DNA from: Bacteriovoracaceae bacterium
GTDB lineage: Bacteria; Bdellovibrionota; Bacteriovoracia; Bacteriovoracales; Bacteriovoracaceae
Length of the DNA: 64,000 bases
NCBI GenBank assembly: GCA_025210745.1
Contig: JAOARC010000004.1
Location: 1 to 64,000 of the forward strand
Direction: 5' to 3'
Positions 17,026-25,758 of the stretch are shown here, piece by piece. The stretch's first letter is position 1, and the number at the start of each line of letters is the position of its first letter. Made by a program: the position numbers and the translations under genes. Below the pieces are notes generated by a model that worked only from the letters and a program-made list of their open reading frames with translations, was not told the origin of the DNA and searched no databases.

Positions 17026-18441
17026 GTGAACTTTTCAGAAATTTCAAAAATGATTGAGCTTCTTGGTAAAGATAGAGGTATTGATAAATCAATTGTTATA
17101 GGAGCAATTGAGCAAGCTTTTTTGGTTACTGCTAGGAAAAAGTTTGGAATACAAGGGGAGTTTGAGGCAAGGTATAATGAGGAAGACTCTGAAATTGAAA
17201 TTTTTCAATATAAAACAGTTGTTAGTGAGGTAAAGGATCCGATTACTGATATAGACCAAACAGCAGCAAAAGAGTTGGATGAAGATTGTGAAATGGGAGA
17301 TCAATTAGGGATTAAGATAGAAGATCCAAGTTTTACAAGAGTTGATATTCAAACGGCAAAGCAAATTATTTTTCAAAAAGTTAGAGATGCTGAAAGAGAA
17401 ATCTTATTTTCTGAATTTAAGCACAGAGAAGATGAGCTTATCACTGGTATCGTAAGAAGATATGAAAGAGGAAATGTTATTGTTGATCTTGGAAAAGCAG
17501 ACGCCGTATTAGGTAGAAGAGAAATTATATACGGAGAGCAGTTTAATACTGGAGATAGAATTCAAGCTTATCTTTCGGAAGTTGTTATGTCTAATAGAGG
17601 TCCTGAGATTAGATTATCAAGAACATCTCCAATGTTTCTAGTTAAGCTTTTTGAAACTGAAGTGCCTGAAATTCAAGATGGGACAATTGAAATTAAAGCG
17701 GCAGCTAGAGAGCCTGGCCATAGAGCTAAAATTGCTGTTTATACAGCAGATAGAGATATTGATCCAGTTGGTGCCTGTGTTGGTATGAAAGGATCTAGAG
17801 TTCAAAATATCGTAAATGAATTACAAGGTGAAAAAATTGATATCGTTAAGTGGCACCCTGAAGTAGATGTATTTGTTAAAAATGCATTAGCACCAGCGGA
17901 TATTACTTCAATTAGTTTGAATCATGATGAAAGGTTGATTGATGTTATTGTTGAAGAAGATCAATTGTCTTTAGCAATAGGTAGAAGAGGGCAAAACGTA
18001 AGATTAGCTGCCATGTTATCAGGATGGAAAGTAAATATTATTTCTAAGTCTAAGTTACAAGAAAAAGTTAAGCTTGCAGTTGAGAACCTTCTTCAGCTTG
18101 ATGGACTTTCGGAAGCATTTGCACAAGTTCTTGTTCAGAGTGGAGTGATGTCAATTGTTGATCTTTGTGCTTCGCAAGCACAAACAATTGTAGGAATATT
18201 AAATGTGTCTACAGAAGATGCAGATGCATTGATAGCAAAAGCAACAGCTGCTCTTGAAGATGATAATATTAGCAACGAACCTGAAGAAGATGAAATTATT
18301 TCAGCTTCGGCTGTCCCAAGCCAGAGAATGGGAATGATTAAAGATTCTGGTTCTAGTAATACTAATCAAGATGAAGACGATAAATTCTCAGATGCTGAAA
18401 GAAGGTTAAGAGAAGAGTTAGCAGCATTTAATTTAAAATAA
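17026..18441 (+). CDS. nusA: Transcription termination/antitermination factor NusA
   Basis: RNA-polymerase-binding factor of 471 residues. The N-terminal domain (IDKSIVIGAIEQAFLVTARKKFG), the S1 domain (ITGIVRRYERGNVIVDLG), and two KH domains (DPVGACVGMKGSRVQ and SLAIGRRGQNVRLAA) are present, followed by a single helix-hairpin-helix-like segment (LLQLDGLSEAFAQVLVQSGV) and an acidic, low-complexity tail. It starts at GTG with AAGGAG 9 nt upstream. NusA can control its own operon through terminators, which is relevant to the hairpin before rimP. Confidence 0.96.
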   Translation: MNFSEISKMIELLGKDRGIDKSIVIGAIEQAFLVTARKKFGIQGEFEARYNEEDSEIEIFQYKTVVSEVKDPITDIDQTAAKELDEDCEMGDQLGIKIEDPSFTRVDIQTAKQIIFQKVRDAEREILFSEFKHREDELITGIVRRYERGNVIVDLGKADAVLGRREIIYGEQFNTGDRIQAYLSEVVMSNRGPEIRLSRTSPMFLVKLFETEVPEIQDGTIEIKAAAREPGHRAKIAVYTADRDIDPVGACVGMKGSRVQNIVNELQGEKIDIVKWHPEVDVFVKNALAPADITSISLNHDERLIDVIVEEDQLSLAIGRRGQNVRLAAMLSGWKVNIISKSKLQEKVKLAVENLLQLDGLSEAFAQVLVQSGVMSIVDLCASQAQTIVGILNVSTEDADALIAKATAALEDDNISNEPEEDEIISASAVPSQRMGMIKDSGSSNTNQDEDDKFSDAERRLREELAAFNLK

Positions 18442-18458
18442 TTTTGGAGAGTTAGAAA

Positions 18459-21071
18459 ATGGCAAAAAAAGTTTATGAACTAGCCGCGCAAATTGGAATA
18501 GGTGCAATTGACCTTGTTGAAAAATTAAAAGGACTAGGGTTTGATGTAAGAAACCATATGGTCACTTTAGAAGACAATGTTGTTGAAAAAGCCTTGGAGG
18601 CGTTTGGACCAAAACCACAAGTTGCTACTACTAAAAAGAAAGTAACAAAGAAAAAAGTTGCGAAGAAAAAAGTAACAAAGAAAAAGGTTGTGAAAAAGGT
18701 CGCTTCGCAAAGTGCAGAAGGTGAGGAAAAACCAAGTGAAGAAGACTCTAAAAAAGTTGTTGTTAAGAAAAAGACGATTACAAGAAAAAAGGTTGTTAAG
18801 AAAAAAATAGATGAAGTGAAACCTGAGCTGTTTGAAGATGATAAACCTAAAGGGCTTCAGGTTGTTCAAAATGTAAAAGCGAAGCAGGCTGTTGATTCAG
18901 ATTCTTCAGCTTCGACTTTAGAAGAAGATGTAAAAGAAGAAGTCTATAAAGAAAAAATGCATAGTTTTACTCCTGTATTTGTTCCAGAGAAAAAAGAGCA
19001 AAAATCTTCTCAGGAAACAACAAATAACAGTGGATATAAGTCTTCTGGGCCTATCTATGATGATAAGAGTTCTTCTAAGACTGATGCTGATAGTAAAAAA
19101 AGAATGGGATCTCTTGCAGCTATAGTTTCTAAAAAAGGTGGAAGTGGTAAAAAAGACTTAAGTCAGGTAAGGGCTGATGAGGGGTTGAAGCTTGCTACAA
19201 ATGTAATAGGTCGACAGGTTTACACTCCTGTGAAAAGAAAAAAAATATATGTAGGCTCAACTAAGCAAACAGAAATTACACAAGTTAAAGATGCAAAAAG
19301 GTTTGTAGAAGTATTTGGTGTAATTACGGCTACTGAACTTGCAAATAAACTAAAAGTAAAATTTAAAGAGTTTCAAAATGAAGCATTAAAGTTAGACTTA
19401 TTAGTTAAGCCTTCTGATTATATTGGAATTAAACTTGCTACAAAATTAGCAGAACTTTATGATTACAGGGTTGAAAATAGAGCTTTTGATGAATCAAAGT
19501 TTATTGATCAAGAAGTTAAAGAAGATAAATCCCATCTTCCTTTAAGAAACTCTATCATTACAGTTATGGGACACGTAGATCACGGTAAAACAACTTTATT
19601 AGATCAAATTAGAAAAGCCAAAGTAACTGATGGAGAAGCTGGTGGTATAACTCAGCATATTGGTTCTTACTCTGTTAAGGTTTCTGATAGTACAATTACT
19701 TTCTTAGATACTCCTGGGCACGCCGCTTTTGGAGCTATGAGACAAAGAGGTGCAGACCTTACTGATATTGTAATTTTAGTTGTTGCTGCTGATGATGGTG
19801 TTATGCCGCAAACTAAAGAATCAATTAAATATGCTAAAAATTCAAATGCTCCAATTATTGTTGCAATCAATAAAATGGACAAAGAAGGGGCTAACCCAGA
19901 AAGAATAAAGCAAGAATTAACAGAATTTGAATTAATCTCTGAAGAATGGGGTGGGGATACAATGTTTGTTCCAATCTCAGCTTTAAATGGAGATGGTATT
20001 GATGACTTATTAGAGTCAATCAAACTTCAAGCTGAAATGATGGATCTGAGAGAAGATCCAAAAGGAAAAGCTGAAGGTATTATCATTGAATCTAGAATTG
20101 AGACGGGAAGAGGACCAGTTGCAACTGTATTAGTTAAGAAGGGAACTCTTAAAAAAGGTGATGCTATCGTTTGTGGTGAAAACTATGGTAGAGCAAGAAG
20201 CCTTATGGATGATTCTGGTAAGAATGTAAACTCTGCTGGGCCATCAATTCCTGTTCAGATCTTAGGATTTAATTCTGTACCAAGTCCAGGGGACACATTA
20301 AATGTTGTTAAAAATGAAAGAGAAGCGAAGAAAGTTGTAGATAATAGAGTTTCTGATCGTAAGAAACTTGAAAGTGTTGAAGCTCCAAAGGTTGCTTCAT
20401 TAGAAGACTTCTTTGGTGCAGCTACTGATGAACAAGAAAAGAAAATTCTTAAACTTGTTGTTAGATCAGATGTTCAAGGTTCTTATGAAGCAATTAAAGA
20501 TGCCTTAGCTCTTATTGGAAACGATGAAGTTGGAGTTGATGTTATTGTTGGTGGTGTAGGTGCTATTACTGATAATGATGTAACGATGGCAGCTAGTACA
20601 GGTGGATATATTATTGGGTTTAATATGAGACCTGTTACAAGCGCAAGAAGACTTGCCGAACAAAAGGGTGTTGAGATCAGAACATACTCAATTATCTATG
20701 AGTTAATAAATGATGTTACTTTAGCTCTTGAAGGTATGCTAGATACTGAGAAAGTTGAAAAGTATATTGGTAGAGCTGAAGTTAGAGAAACTTTCAAAGT
20801 ACCAAAAGTTGGAACCATTGCAGGTTGTGCTGTTATTGATGGTAAGATTGAAAGAGGATGTAATATTAGAGTTCTTAGAGATGGTAAGATCCTACATGAT
20901 GGTAAATTACAAACTCTTAAGAGATTTAAAGATGAAGTTAAAGAAGTTGGTAATGGATACGAATGTGGTATGGCATTAGAAAACTTCAATGACGTTCAAA
21001 ATTCTGATATTATCGAAGCTTATCTTCTTGAAGAAAAGAAGCGTAAGTTAGAAAACTCTGAGATTCTTTAA
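18459..21071 (+). CDS. infB: Translation initiation factor IF-2
   Basis: GTPase of 870 residues that brings initiator tRNA to the ribosome. An N-terminal IF2_N segment (VYELAAQIGIGAIDLVEKL) is followed by a long charged linker with Lys-rich repeats (KKKVT/KKKVA units, residues about 58-81, and again near 103-119). The G domain begins near residue 370 (GHVDHGKTT, DTPGHAAF, NKMD) and the C-terminal domains II-IV follow, to the IF2 C2 domain. Starts at ATG with GGAGAG upstream, 17 bp after nusA. Confidence 0.97.
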   Translation: MAKKVYELAAQIGIGAIDLVEKLKGLGFDVRNHMVTLEDNVVEKALEAFGPKPQVATTKKKVTKKKVAKKKVTKKKVVKKVASQSAEGEEKPSEEDSKKVVVKKKTITRKKVVKKKIDEVKPELFEDDKPKGLQVVQNVKAKQAVDSDSSASTLEEDVKEEVYKEKMHSFTPVFVPEKKEQKSSQETTNNSGYKSSGPIYDDKSSSKTDADSKKRMGSLAAIVSKKGGSGKKDLSQVRADEGLKLATNVIGRQVYTPVKRKKIYVGSTKQTEITQVKDAKRFVEVFGVITATELANKLKVKFKEFQNEALKLDLLVKPSDYIGIKLATKLAELYDYRVENRAFDESKFIDQEVKEDKSHLPLRNSIITVMGHVDHGKTTLLDQIRKAKVTDGEAGGITQHIGSYSVKVSDSTITFLDTPGHAAFGAMRQRGADLTDIVILVVAADDGVMPQTKESIKYAKNSNAPIIVAINKMDKEGANPERIKQELTEFELISEEWGGDTMFVPISALNGDGIDDLLESIKLQAEMMDLREDPKGKAEGIIIESRIETGRGPVATVLVKKGTLKKGDAIVCGENYGRARSLMDDSGKNVNSAGPSIPVQILGFNSVPSPGDTLNVVKNEREAKKVVDNRVSDRKKLESVEAPKVASLEDFFGAATDEQEKKILKLVVRSDVQGSYEAIKDALALIGNDEVGVDVIVGGVGAITDNDVTMAASTGGYIIGFNMRPVTSARRLAEQKGVEIRTYSIIYELINDVTLALEGMLDTEKVEKYIGRAEVRETFKVPKVGTIAGCAVIDGKIERGCNIRVLRDGKILHDGKLQTLKRFKDEVKEVGNGYECGMALENFNDVQNSDIIEAYLLEEKKRKLENSEIL

Positions 21072-21073
21072 CA

Positions 21074-21424
21074 ATGGCAAGATCAAAGAGCGGTCCTACT
21101 AAGGATACATTCGAAGATAAAATAAAAAATGCACTTAATATGATTTTAAGACGAGAGGTTTCAGACCCTCGTCTTAATCTTGTGAGTGTAACAAGAGTTG
21201 AACTTAATCAAGATTTTAGTGTAGCAAAAGTTTATTGGGATACTTATGATAACTCTTCAAGAGGGGATATCAAAAAAGCCTTTGATAGTGCGGCAGGAAA
21301 GCTAAGATCAATTTTAGCTAAAAATGTTCAGTTCAGACATACTCCGAGTCTTAACTTTTATTATGATTCTCAATTTGAAGATGAGCTTAAAATAACTAAA
21401 CTTCTAGATGAAACGAAAAGTTAA
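21074..21424 (+). CDS. rbfA: Ribosome-binding factor A
   Basis: 116-residue KH-like protein needed for late 16S rRNA and 30S maturation. Seen: ALNMILRREVSDPRLNLVSVTRVELNQDFSVAKVYW, which matches the core 'dPRl..vtvt.V.vs.Dl..A.Vyv' pattern, and IRTPSL-like FRHTPSLNFYYD. It lies 2 bp after infB and overlaps truB by 17 bp, so it is translationally coupled. Confidence 0.95.
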   Translation: MARSKSGPTKDTFEDKIKNALNMILRREVSDPRLNLVSVTRVELNQDFSVAKVYWDTYDNSSRGDIKKAFDSAAGKLRSILAKNVQFRHTPSLNFYYDSQFEDELKITKLLDETKS

Positions 21425-22361
21425 TACTGATCTTTATCCAAGACCAATAATTTTTAATTGCTATAAACCAAAAGATATTTCATCACAAGATATCGTGAGA
21501 ACCTTTAAACGTCACTTGCCAGATGGATATGGAAAAATCGGCCATTTTGGAACCTTAGATCCTTTTGCTAGAGGTGTCTTAATGCTTGGGGTTCGAGGAG
21601 CAGCAAGATTAAATAACTTTATTCATGAATATCTTCCAAAAACATATATTGCTGATGGTATCCTGGGAAAAGAATCTTTAACAGGTGATACGACTGAAGG
21701 GATTACAAAGGAAGATTCAAGCGATTATTTAAATACTGTAATCAAAGATTTTTCAAAAGAGTTCATTGAACAAAAAATACAAGAAAAGTTTTTAGGAAAG
21801 TATCTTCAGGCGGCACATATTTATTCAGCTGCAAAATATGAAGGAAAAGCTCTTCATGAGTGGGCAAGGCAAGGTGTTCACATAAAAAAAGAAAAAAAAG
21901 AAAGAATGATCTATGAGCTTGAAGTGGTAGAATATTGCTTTCCAAAACTTAGTATTAAAGCAAAAGTAAGCTCTGGTACATATATAAGAACCCTTTTTAG
22001 TGATATAGCAAACTACTTAGGCACATTAGGGGTTTTAGAGGACCTTGAAAGAGTAGAAGTTGGTGGCTGTAGTTTAGATAATGTTATTAAAGAACCCCAT
22101 TTTCCAAAAGATAAAAATGAGATGATTTTATCTAGAGGTCTTGAAGTGACTGATGTTCTTGATTTTAGCACTATCATTTTTGACGAAAAAGAAGCAAAAC
22201 TTTTTATAAATGGTGTAAGGCTTAGAGAAAACCAAATTGAAAAAATTATTCGCGCATCAATTGACGATAATATTTACTGGGTTAAAGATAAAGCCTTACA
22301 GGTTTTAGGGGCAGCAAAAATTCAAGAAGGATTGGTTGTTAGTGAGTTTATTTTTACTTAA
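21408..22361 (+). CDS. truB: tRNA pseudouridine-55 synthase TruB
   Basis: Makes pseudouridine 55 in the T-loop of tRNAs. The 317 residues show KPKDISSQDIV (usually 'KPaGitS'), GKIGHFGTLDPFARGVL with the catalytic Asp, and SSGTYIRTLFSDIANYLG (the 'CskGTYIRsL' motif with Ser for Cys). It ends the rimP-nusA-infB-rbfA-truB operon and overlaps rbfA. rpsO, its usual next gene, is not here. Confidence 0.93.
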   Translation: MKRKVNTDLYPRPIIFNCYKPKDISSQDIVRTFKRHLPDGYGKIGHFGTLDPFARGVLMLGVRGAARLNNFIHEYLPKTYIADGILGKESLTGDTTEGITKEDSSDYLNTVIKDFSKEFIEQKIQEKFLGKYLQAAHIYSAAKYEGKALHEWARQGVHIKKEKKERMIYELEVVEYCFPKLSIKAKVSSGTYIRTLFSDIANYLGTLGVLEDLERVEVGGCSLDNVIKEPHFPKDKNEMILSRGLEVTDVLDFSTIIFDEKEAKLFINGVRLRENQIEKIIRASIDDNIYWVKDKALQVLGAAKIQEGLVVSEFIFT

Positions 22362-22397
22362 TTAGAATAAATGTAAGGTTTCTTAATATAAAAGTAT

Positions 22398-22415
22398 TTC
22401 TATAGAGTTATAGAA
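22398..22415. promoter_or_regulatory. Inverted repeat upstream of the His-rich metal locus
   Basis: TTCTATA / TATAGAA with a 4-nt spacer lies 10 bp before a -10-like TATAGT (22425-22430), where a repressor such as a metalloregulator could block transcription. No specific regulator can be named. Confidence 0.35.
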
Positions 22416-22435
22416 GTGATGTAGTATAGTATTGT

Positions 22436-22798
22436 ATGAAACATCTATTATCTATTTCATTACTTCTTATTTCCTTTTGTCTATTGGTTAAGGCATATTC
22501 ACAAGTTAGAATTAATGATATTAATATACATTTAGCTAGTTTTTCTAAGTTCAATGCAACTGAACATGATAATATTGATGATGAGTATCATAGCCATACT
22601 CATAAACATAGTGAGCATGGACAAGAACATGAGCATGGCCATGAACATAAGAGTTTTAGCCAAATTGATTTTAAAATAATGAATACTAATTGGACATTAA
22701 TAGAGCCAAAGTACCTCGAGACTCAAGATAATTTTTATAAAAATTTTCTACATCCAGTCGCATATCCCAACAATATCTTTAGACCACCTATGGTTTAA
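22436..22798 (+). CDS. Exported histidine-rich protein
   Basis: 120 residues with an N-terminal signal segment. A His/Glu-rich central stretch (HSHTHKHSEHGQEHEHGHEH, residues about 52-71) is the kind of low-complexity metal-binding loop seen in Zn/Ni/Cu chaperones. No enzyme motif. It precedes a HupE-like membrane protein and another His-rich exported protein, so it probably buffers or delivers a divalent metal in the periplasm. No Shine-Dalgarno sequence: TATAGT ends 5 nt before the ATG, so the mRNA may be leaderless. Confidence 0.7.
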   Translation: MKHLLSISLLLISFCLLVKAYSQVRINDINIHLASFSKFNATEHDNIDDEYHSHTHKHSEHGQEHEHGHEHKSFSQIDFKIMNTNWTLIEPKYLETQDNFYKNFLHPVAYPNNIFRPPMV

Positions 22799-22840
22799 TT
22801 TTTACTTAGTATAATTATTAATTAAACTTTAGGAGGAAAT

Positions 22841-23618
22841 ATGCAAAAGCTTATTTTTGTATACGTATCTTTTCTATATTCTATGAGTTCTTTTGCTCAT
22901 GGGATAAGTGAGGAAGCAAAGCGTGCGATGATTGACGGAGGGCTTTTCCGTTATATTGTTCTTGGCGCAGAACATATGATTACAGGATATGATCATTTAC
23001 TTTTTTTTATTTGGAGTGATCTTTTTTTTAACAACATTTAAAGACATTGTTCGATTTATTAGTATTTTTACATTAGGTCATAGTATAACTTTAATCTTTG
23101 CTACATTTTTAGGAATAACAGCAAATTATTGGCTTATTGATGCAGTTATAGCACTGAGTGTTTGCTATAAAGGCTTTGATAATAACAAAGGTTTTCAGAG
23201 TTATTTTGGTATGAATAAAAGTCCCAATCTATTAATGATGGTTTTTATTTTTGGTTTAATACATGGTTTTGGACTTTCAACAAGATTACAGCAACTACCT
23301 TTAGGAGAAAAGGGAAGTGGAATGCTAATGAGAATTATTTCTTTTAATATTGGTGTAGAAGTTGGGCAAGTATTAGCCTTAACAGTTATGTTGGGAGTTT
23401 TATCAAGTGTTAGAAATACACAGTTCTTTAAAAGGCTTTCAAAGGTTACAAATGATGGTCTTATTTTAGCCGGTTTTATGCTTTTACTAATGCAACTTCA
23501 TGGATATGGCCATACATCAAATCCTGATGAGTTTGGATTTAGTGAAGATAATCATTACCACTATCATTTGAAACTTAATGTAGCTAAAGAACAAGAATAT
23601 AAACATGATAATTTGTAA
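22841..23618 (+). pseudogene. HupE/UreJ-type membrane protein, reading frame broken at a poly-T run
   Basis: HupE/UreJ-family proteins are multi-pass membrane proteins linked to nickel, cobalt or other metal uptake. The N-terminal part (signal, then AEHMITGYDHLLF) and the C-terminal part (FTLGHSITL, HGFGLS, FNIGVEVGQ) lie in different frames. Removing one T from the eight T at 23001-23008 restores DHLLFLFGVIFF and a single gene of about 258 codons. It may be a sequencing error in a homopolymer, a phase-variable off state, or a slippage site. GGAGG precedes the ATG. Flanked by two His-rich exported proteins. Confidence 0.75.
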
Positions 23619-23627
23619 GGAATAAAA

Positions 23628-23975
23628 ATGAAAAAAATAATCATATTAAGTATAGTTATGCTATCAATGTTAGTATTTGCTGGGCCAGGAGGTGGTCATT
23701 CTCATGATCATGGACATACTCATGAAAAAAAACTTATTTCAAAAAAAGAAATAAAACAAAATGCTCGGCTACATGTGAATCGGTTGATTGAGAAAAAAAA
23801 GATTGATGTTTCATGGAAGATATCAAAGTTGGCTGACACTCAGAAAAAGAAGTTTAAATCTAAGATGGAGTGGGTTGTTACATTTAAAAATAAAAATGGT
23901 GTTAAGGGAAAAAAACTTTATATCTTTTTAAGTTTAAGTGGAAGATTTATTGCTGCTAACTTTACAGGAAAATAA
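23628..23975 (+). CDS. Exported protein with N-terminal His-rich segment
   Basis: 115 residues: a signal peptide ending at VFAGPG, a metal-binding-looking HSHDHGHTHEKK stretch (residues about 24-35), then a basic domain ending in a beta-rich WVVTFKN and ISGRF-like segment. The His cluster resembles small exported proteins found beside HupE-family genes, so a role in metal handling is inferred from context. GGAA lies before the ATG, 9 bp after the HupE-like gene. Confidence 0.72.
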   Translation: MKKIIILSIVMLSMLVFAGPGGGHSHDHGHTHEKKLISKKEIKQNARLHVNRLIEKKKIDVSWKISKLADTQKKKFKSKMEWVVTFKNKNGVKGKKLYIFLSLSGRFIAANFTGK

Positions 23976-23977
23976 CT

Positions 23978-24319
23978 ATGATTATTACAATTGGAAAAAC
24001 TATTGTTGCTGCAATTGTGATTAGTGTTGTTTCCTGGTTATCTGGAAAGAAAACAGTAATGGCGGGGTTTTTAACAGCCCTGCCTATCACATCACTATTG
24101 GCTTTAGGGTTTTCTCAGATGCAATGGAAGGATCCTAGTCAATCTGTTGCTTATGCTAAAAGTATTTTTGTCGCAATACCAGTCTCTCTTTTATTTTTTA
24201 TACCATTTTTGTTAGCACAAAAATTAAACTTAAGTTTTTGGACCTGTTATTGTTCTGGAGTTATTTTGTTAGGAGTTGGCTATTATATTCATAGTGTACT
24301 ACTAAAAGCTATATTGTGA
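23978..24319 (+). CDS. Small four-helix membrane protein (DUF3147-like)
   Basis: 113 residues, almost entirely hydrophobic, with about four transmembrane helices. The N-terminus IGKTIVAAIVISVVSWLSGKKTVMAGFLTALPITS resembles the DUF3147 family, whose function is unknown. It is 2 bp after the His-rich gene and shares the operon; a transport or accessory role in metal handling is a guess from context. Confidence 0.65.
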   Translation: MIITIGKTIVAAIVISVVSWLSGKKTVMAGFLTALPITSLLALGFSQMQWKDPSQSVAYAKSIFVAIPVSLLFFIPFLLAQKLNLSFWTCYCSGVILLGVGYYIHSVLLKAIL

Positions 24320-24328
24320 GAAAAGGCA

Positions 24329-25075
24329 TTAAGACATCTTTTTTAAAATATCTTGATATCCGTTTTCAACATTATTCCAACAAGTTTGAATAAACTCTTG
24401 TTCTGACTCAAAGTCAGATGGCTTTATATAATTAGAAATATTTATCCCTAGATGTGAGCCAAAGTTTAGCTTTTTACCTTTAAAGACATCACTTGTTCCG
24501 CTTACACTTACACTAATAACATTAATATTGTTCTTGTAGGCAAAAGAAATAAGTTTAGATTTGATTTTATCATAGCTCTTGGGAGTTTTGGCTTCTCTAT
24601 TTCTTGTTCCTTCCGGGTAATACTGAAGACATCTTTGACCTGCTGTTAAAACTTCAATTGCTTTTGATAAAGTCTTTTTCCTGGCCTCTTTACTTGATCT
24701 ATTAACAATAAGAGCACCAGAGCTATAAGCACATACTCCAAAGATTGGAACATATAAAATAGACTTTTTCATGATAGGAGGAACTTGAAACTTTGTTAAA
24801 AGTAATGGAATATCCATTAAGCTTTGGTGATTAGAAATATAAAGACCTGGGGGATTATTTTGTCTTTGAATTTCAATAGGTCTTTGATCTATCTGTGTAA
24901 CTTTAATACCTAGTAGTTTGAAAGTTATGCTTGCAAATACTTTCCAAAAAGGAGATGCATACTTTAATCTTGTTTGTGCACTAAAGGGAGCAATAATAAA
25001 ACTTATTGGAACTATTAAAATCACAAAAGTTAGGAAGACAAGAATGGATACAATAAAAGTTCTTATATAATACAT
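24329..25075 (-). CDS. plsC: 1-acyl-sn-glycerol-3-phosphate acyltransferase
   Basis: Membrane enzyme that acylates lysophosphatidic acid to phosphatidic acid. The 248 residues start with a transmembrane segment (FIVSILVFLTFVILIV). Catalytic NHQSLMD (the NHxxxxD motif, about residue 82) and the acceptor motif YPEGTRNR (about 153) are intact. It overlaps the mpaA-like gene by 1 nt (TAATG), so it is last in a three-gene operon queD-like/mpaA-like/plsC. The convergent gene ends only 9 bp away. Confidence 0.92.
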   Translation of the reverse strand: MYYIRTFIVSILVFLTFVILIVPISFIIAPFSAQTRLKYASPFWKVFASITFKLLGIKVTQIDQRPIEIQRQNNPPGLYISNHQSLMDIPLLLTKFQVPPIMKKSILYVPIFGVCAYSSGALIVNRSSKEARKKTLSKAIEVLTAGQRCLQYYPEGTRNREAKTPKSYDKIKSKLISFAYKNNINVISVSVSGTSDVFKGKKLNFGSHLGINISNYIKPSDFESEQEFIQTCWNNVENGYQDILKKMS

Positions 25076-25758
25076 TATAAAAATCTATCGAACTTATTTT
25101 CATTAAATAAGTTTTTTAATCCTTTTTCATTTTCTTGCCAAATATCGTTTAAAGACAAGTCTTCTTCAAGAACAGGACATTCAAAAGTAATAACAGGGCA
25201 GTTATATTTTTCTGGCCCATATGTTCCTAGAGAACCAGGTGTTGAATATCCGATATCAGGAGTTACCTCATAGTTATTAAAACTAGCAATGAAGTCGCTT
25301 ATATCTTTAACATCACCATTGTAGTTAATTAATCTTTTCCATGAGTGAAATGTTAATATTAATCCTGGAGGAAATTTATGAAATAGTTTATCTAAAAATT
25401 GATTTTCAATTTCAGACATTGCTTCTTTTCCAGGATTATATTTATCTTTTTTAAGTTCACCAGACCAATTTTGGCTTGGTAGGTTTCTGTTTAAATCAAC
25501 ACCATGACTATTTGTACGAGTTCCCATTCTGTAGCCATCAATATTTAAAATAGGAATAACAATTATGGGAAGTTCATTAAGATCATGATCTTTCTTAAGC
25601 CATTCAAATAATTCTTTTAAAACAAATACACCTTCTACTTCATCACCGTGAACACCACCTAGAAGGTAGATATACTTTTTAGCTTTTATATCAGTTTTGA
25701 ATGCTTCGATAGCTTCACCTTGAGCAGACTTACCCGAGGTTAACGAAGTAAAGATCAT
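25075..25758 (-). CDS. mpaA: M14 zinc carboxypeptidase, MpaA (murein peptide amidase)-like
   Basis: 227 residues, no signal peptide, cytoplasmic. Zinc ligands are HGDE (H-x-x-E, about residue 38) and a later His in LTFHSW; the general-base Glu is in ITFECP. The substrate-binding motif NRNLPSQNW is present. MpaA removes the meso-diaminopimelate end of murein tripeptides (gamma-D-Glu-mDAP bond), which fits recycling of prey or own cell wall. M14 members differ in specificity, so the substrate is inferred. Overlaps the PTPS-family gene by 4 bp. Confidence 0.82.
   Translation of the reverse strand: MIFTSLTSGKSAQGEAIEAFKTDIKAKKYIYLLGGVHGDEVEGVFVLKELFEWLKKDHDLNELPIIVIPILNIDGYRMGTRTNSHGVDLNRNLPSQNWSGELKKDKYNPGKEAMSEIENQFLDKLFHKFPPGLILTFHSWKRLINYNGDVKDISDFIASFNNYEVTPDIGYSTPGSLGTYGPEKYNCPVITFECPVLEEDLSLNDIWQENEKGLKNLFNENKFDRFL

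Noticed and set aside
18567..18869. Open frame on the minus strand opposite infB
   Set aside because: It is a by-product of the Lys-rich repeat on the other strand and has no start signal or similarity.
22841..23041. Separate 66-residue protein overlapping the HupE-like gene
   Set aside because: It is the N-terminal part of one HupE-like protein; a single-base change in a T8 run joins it to the following frame.
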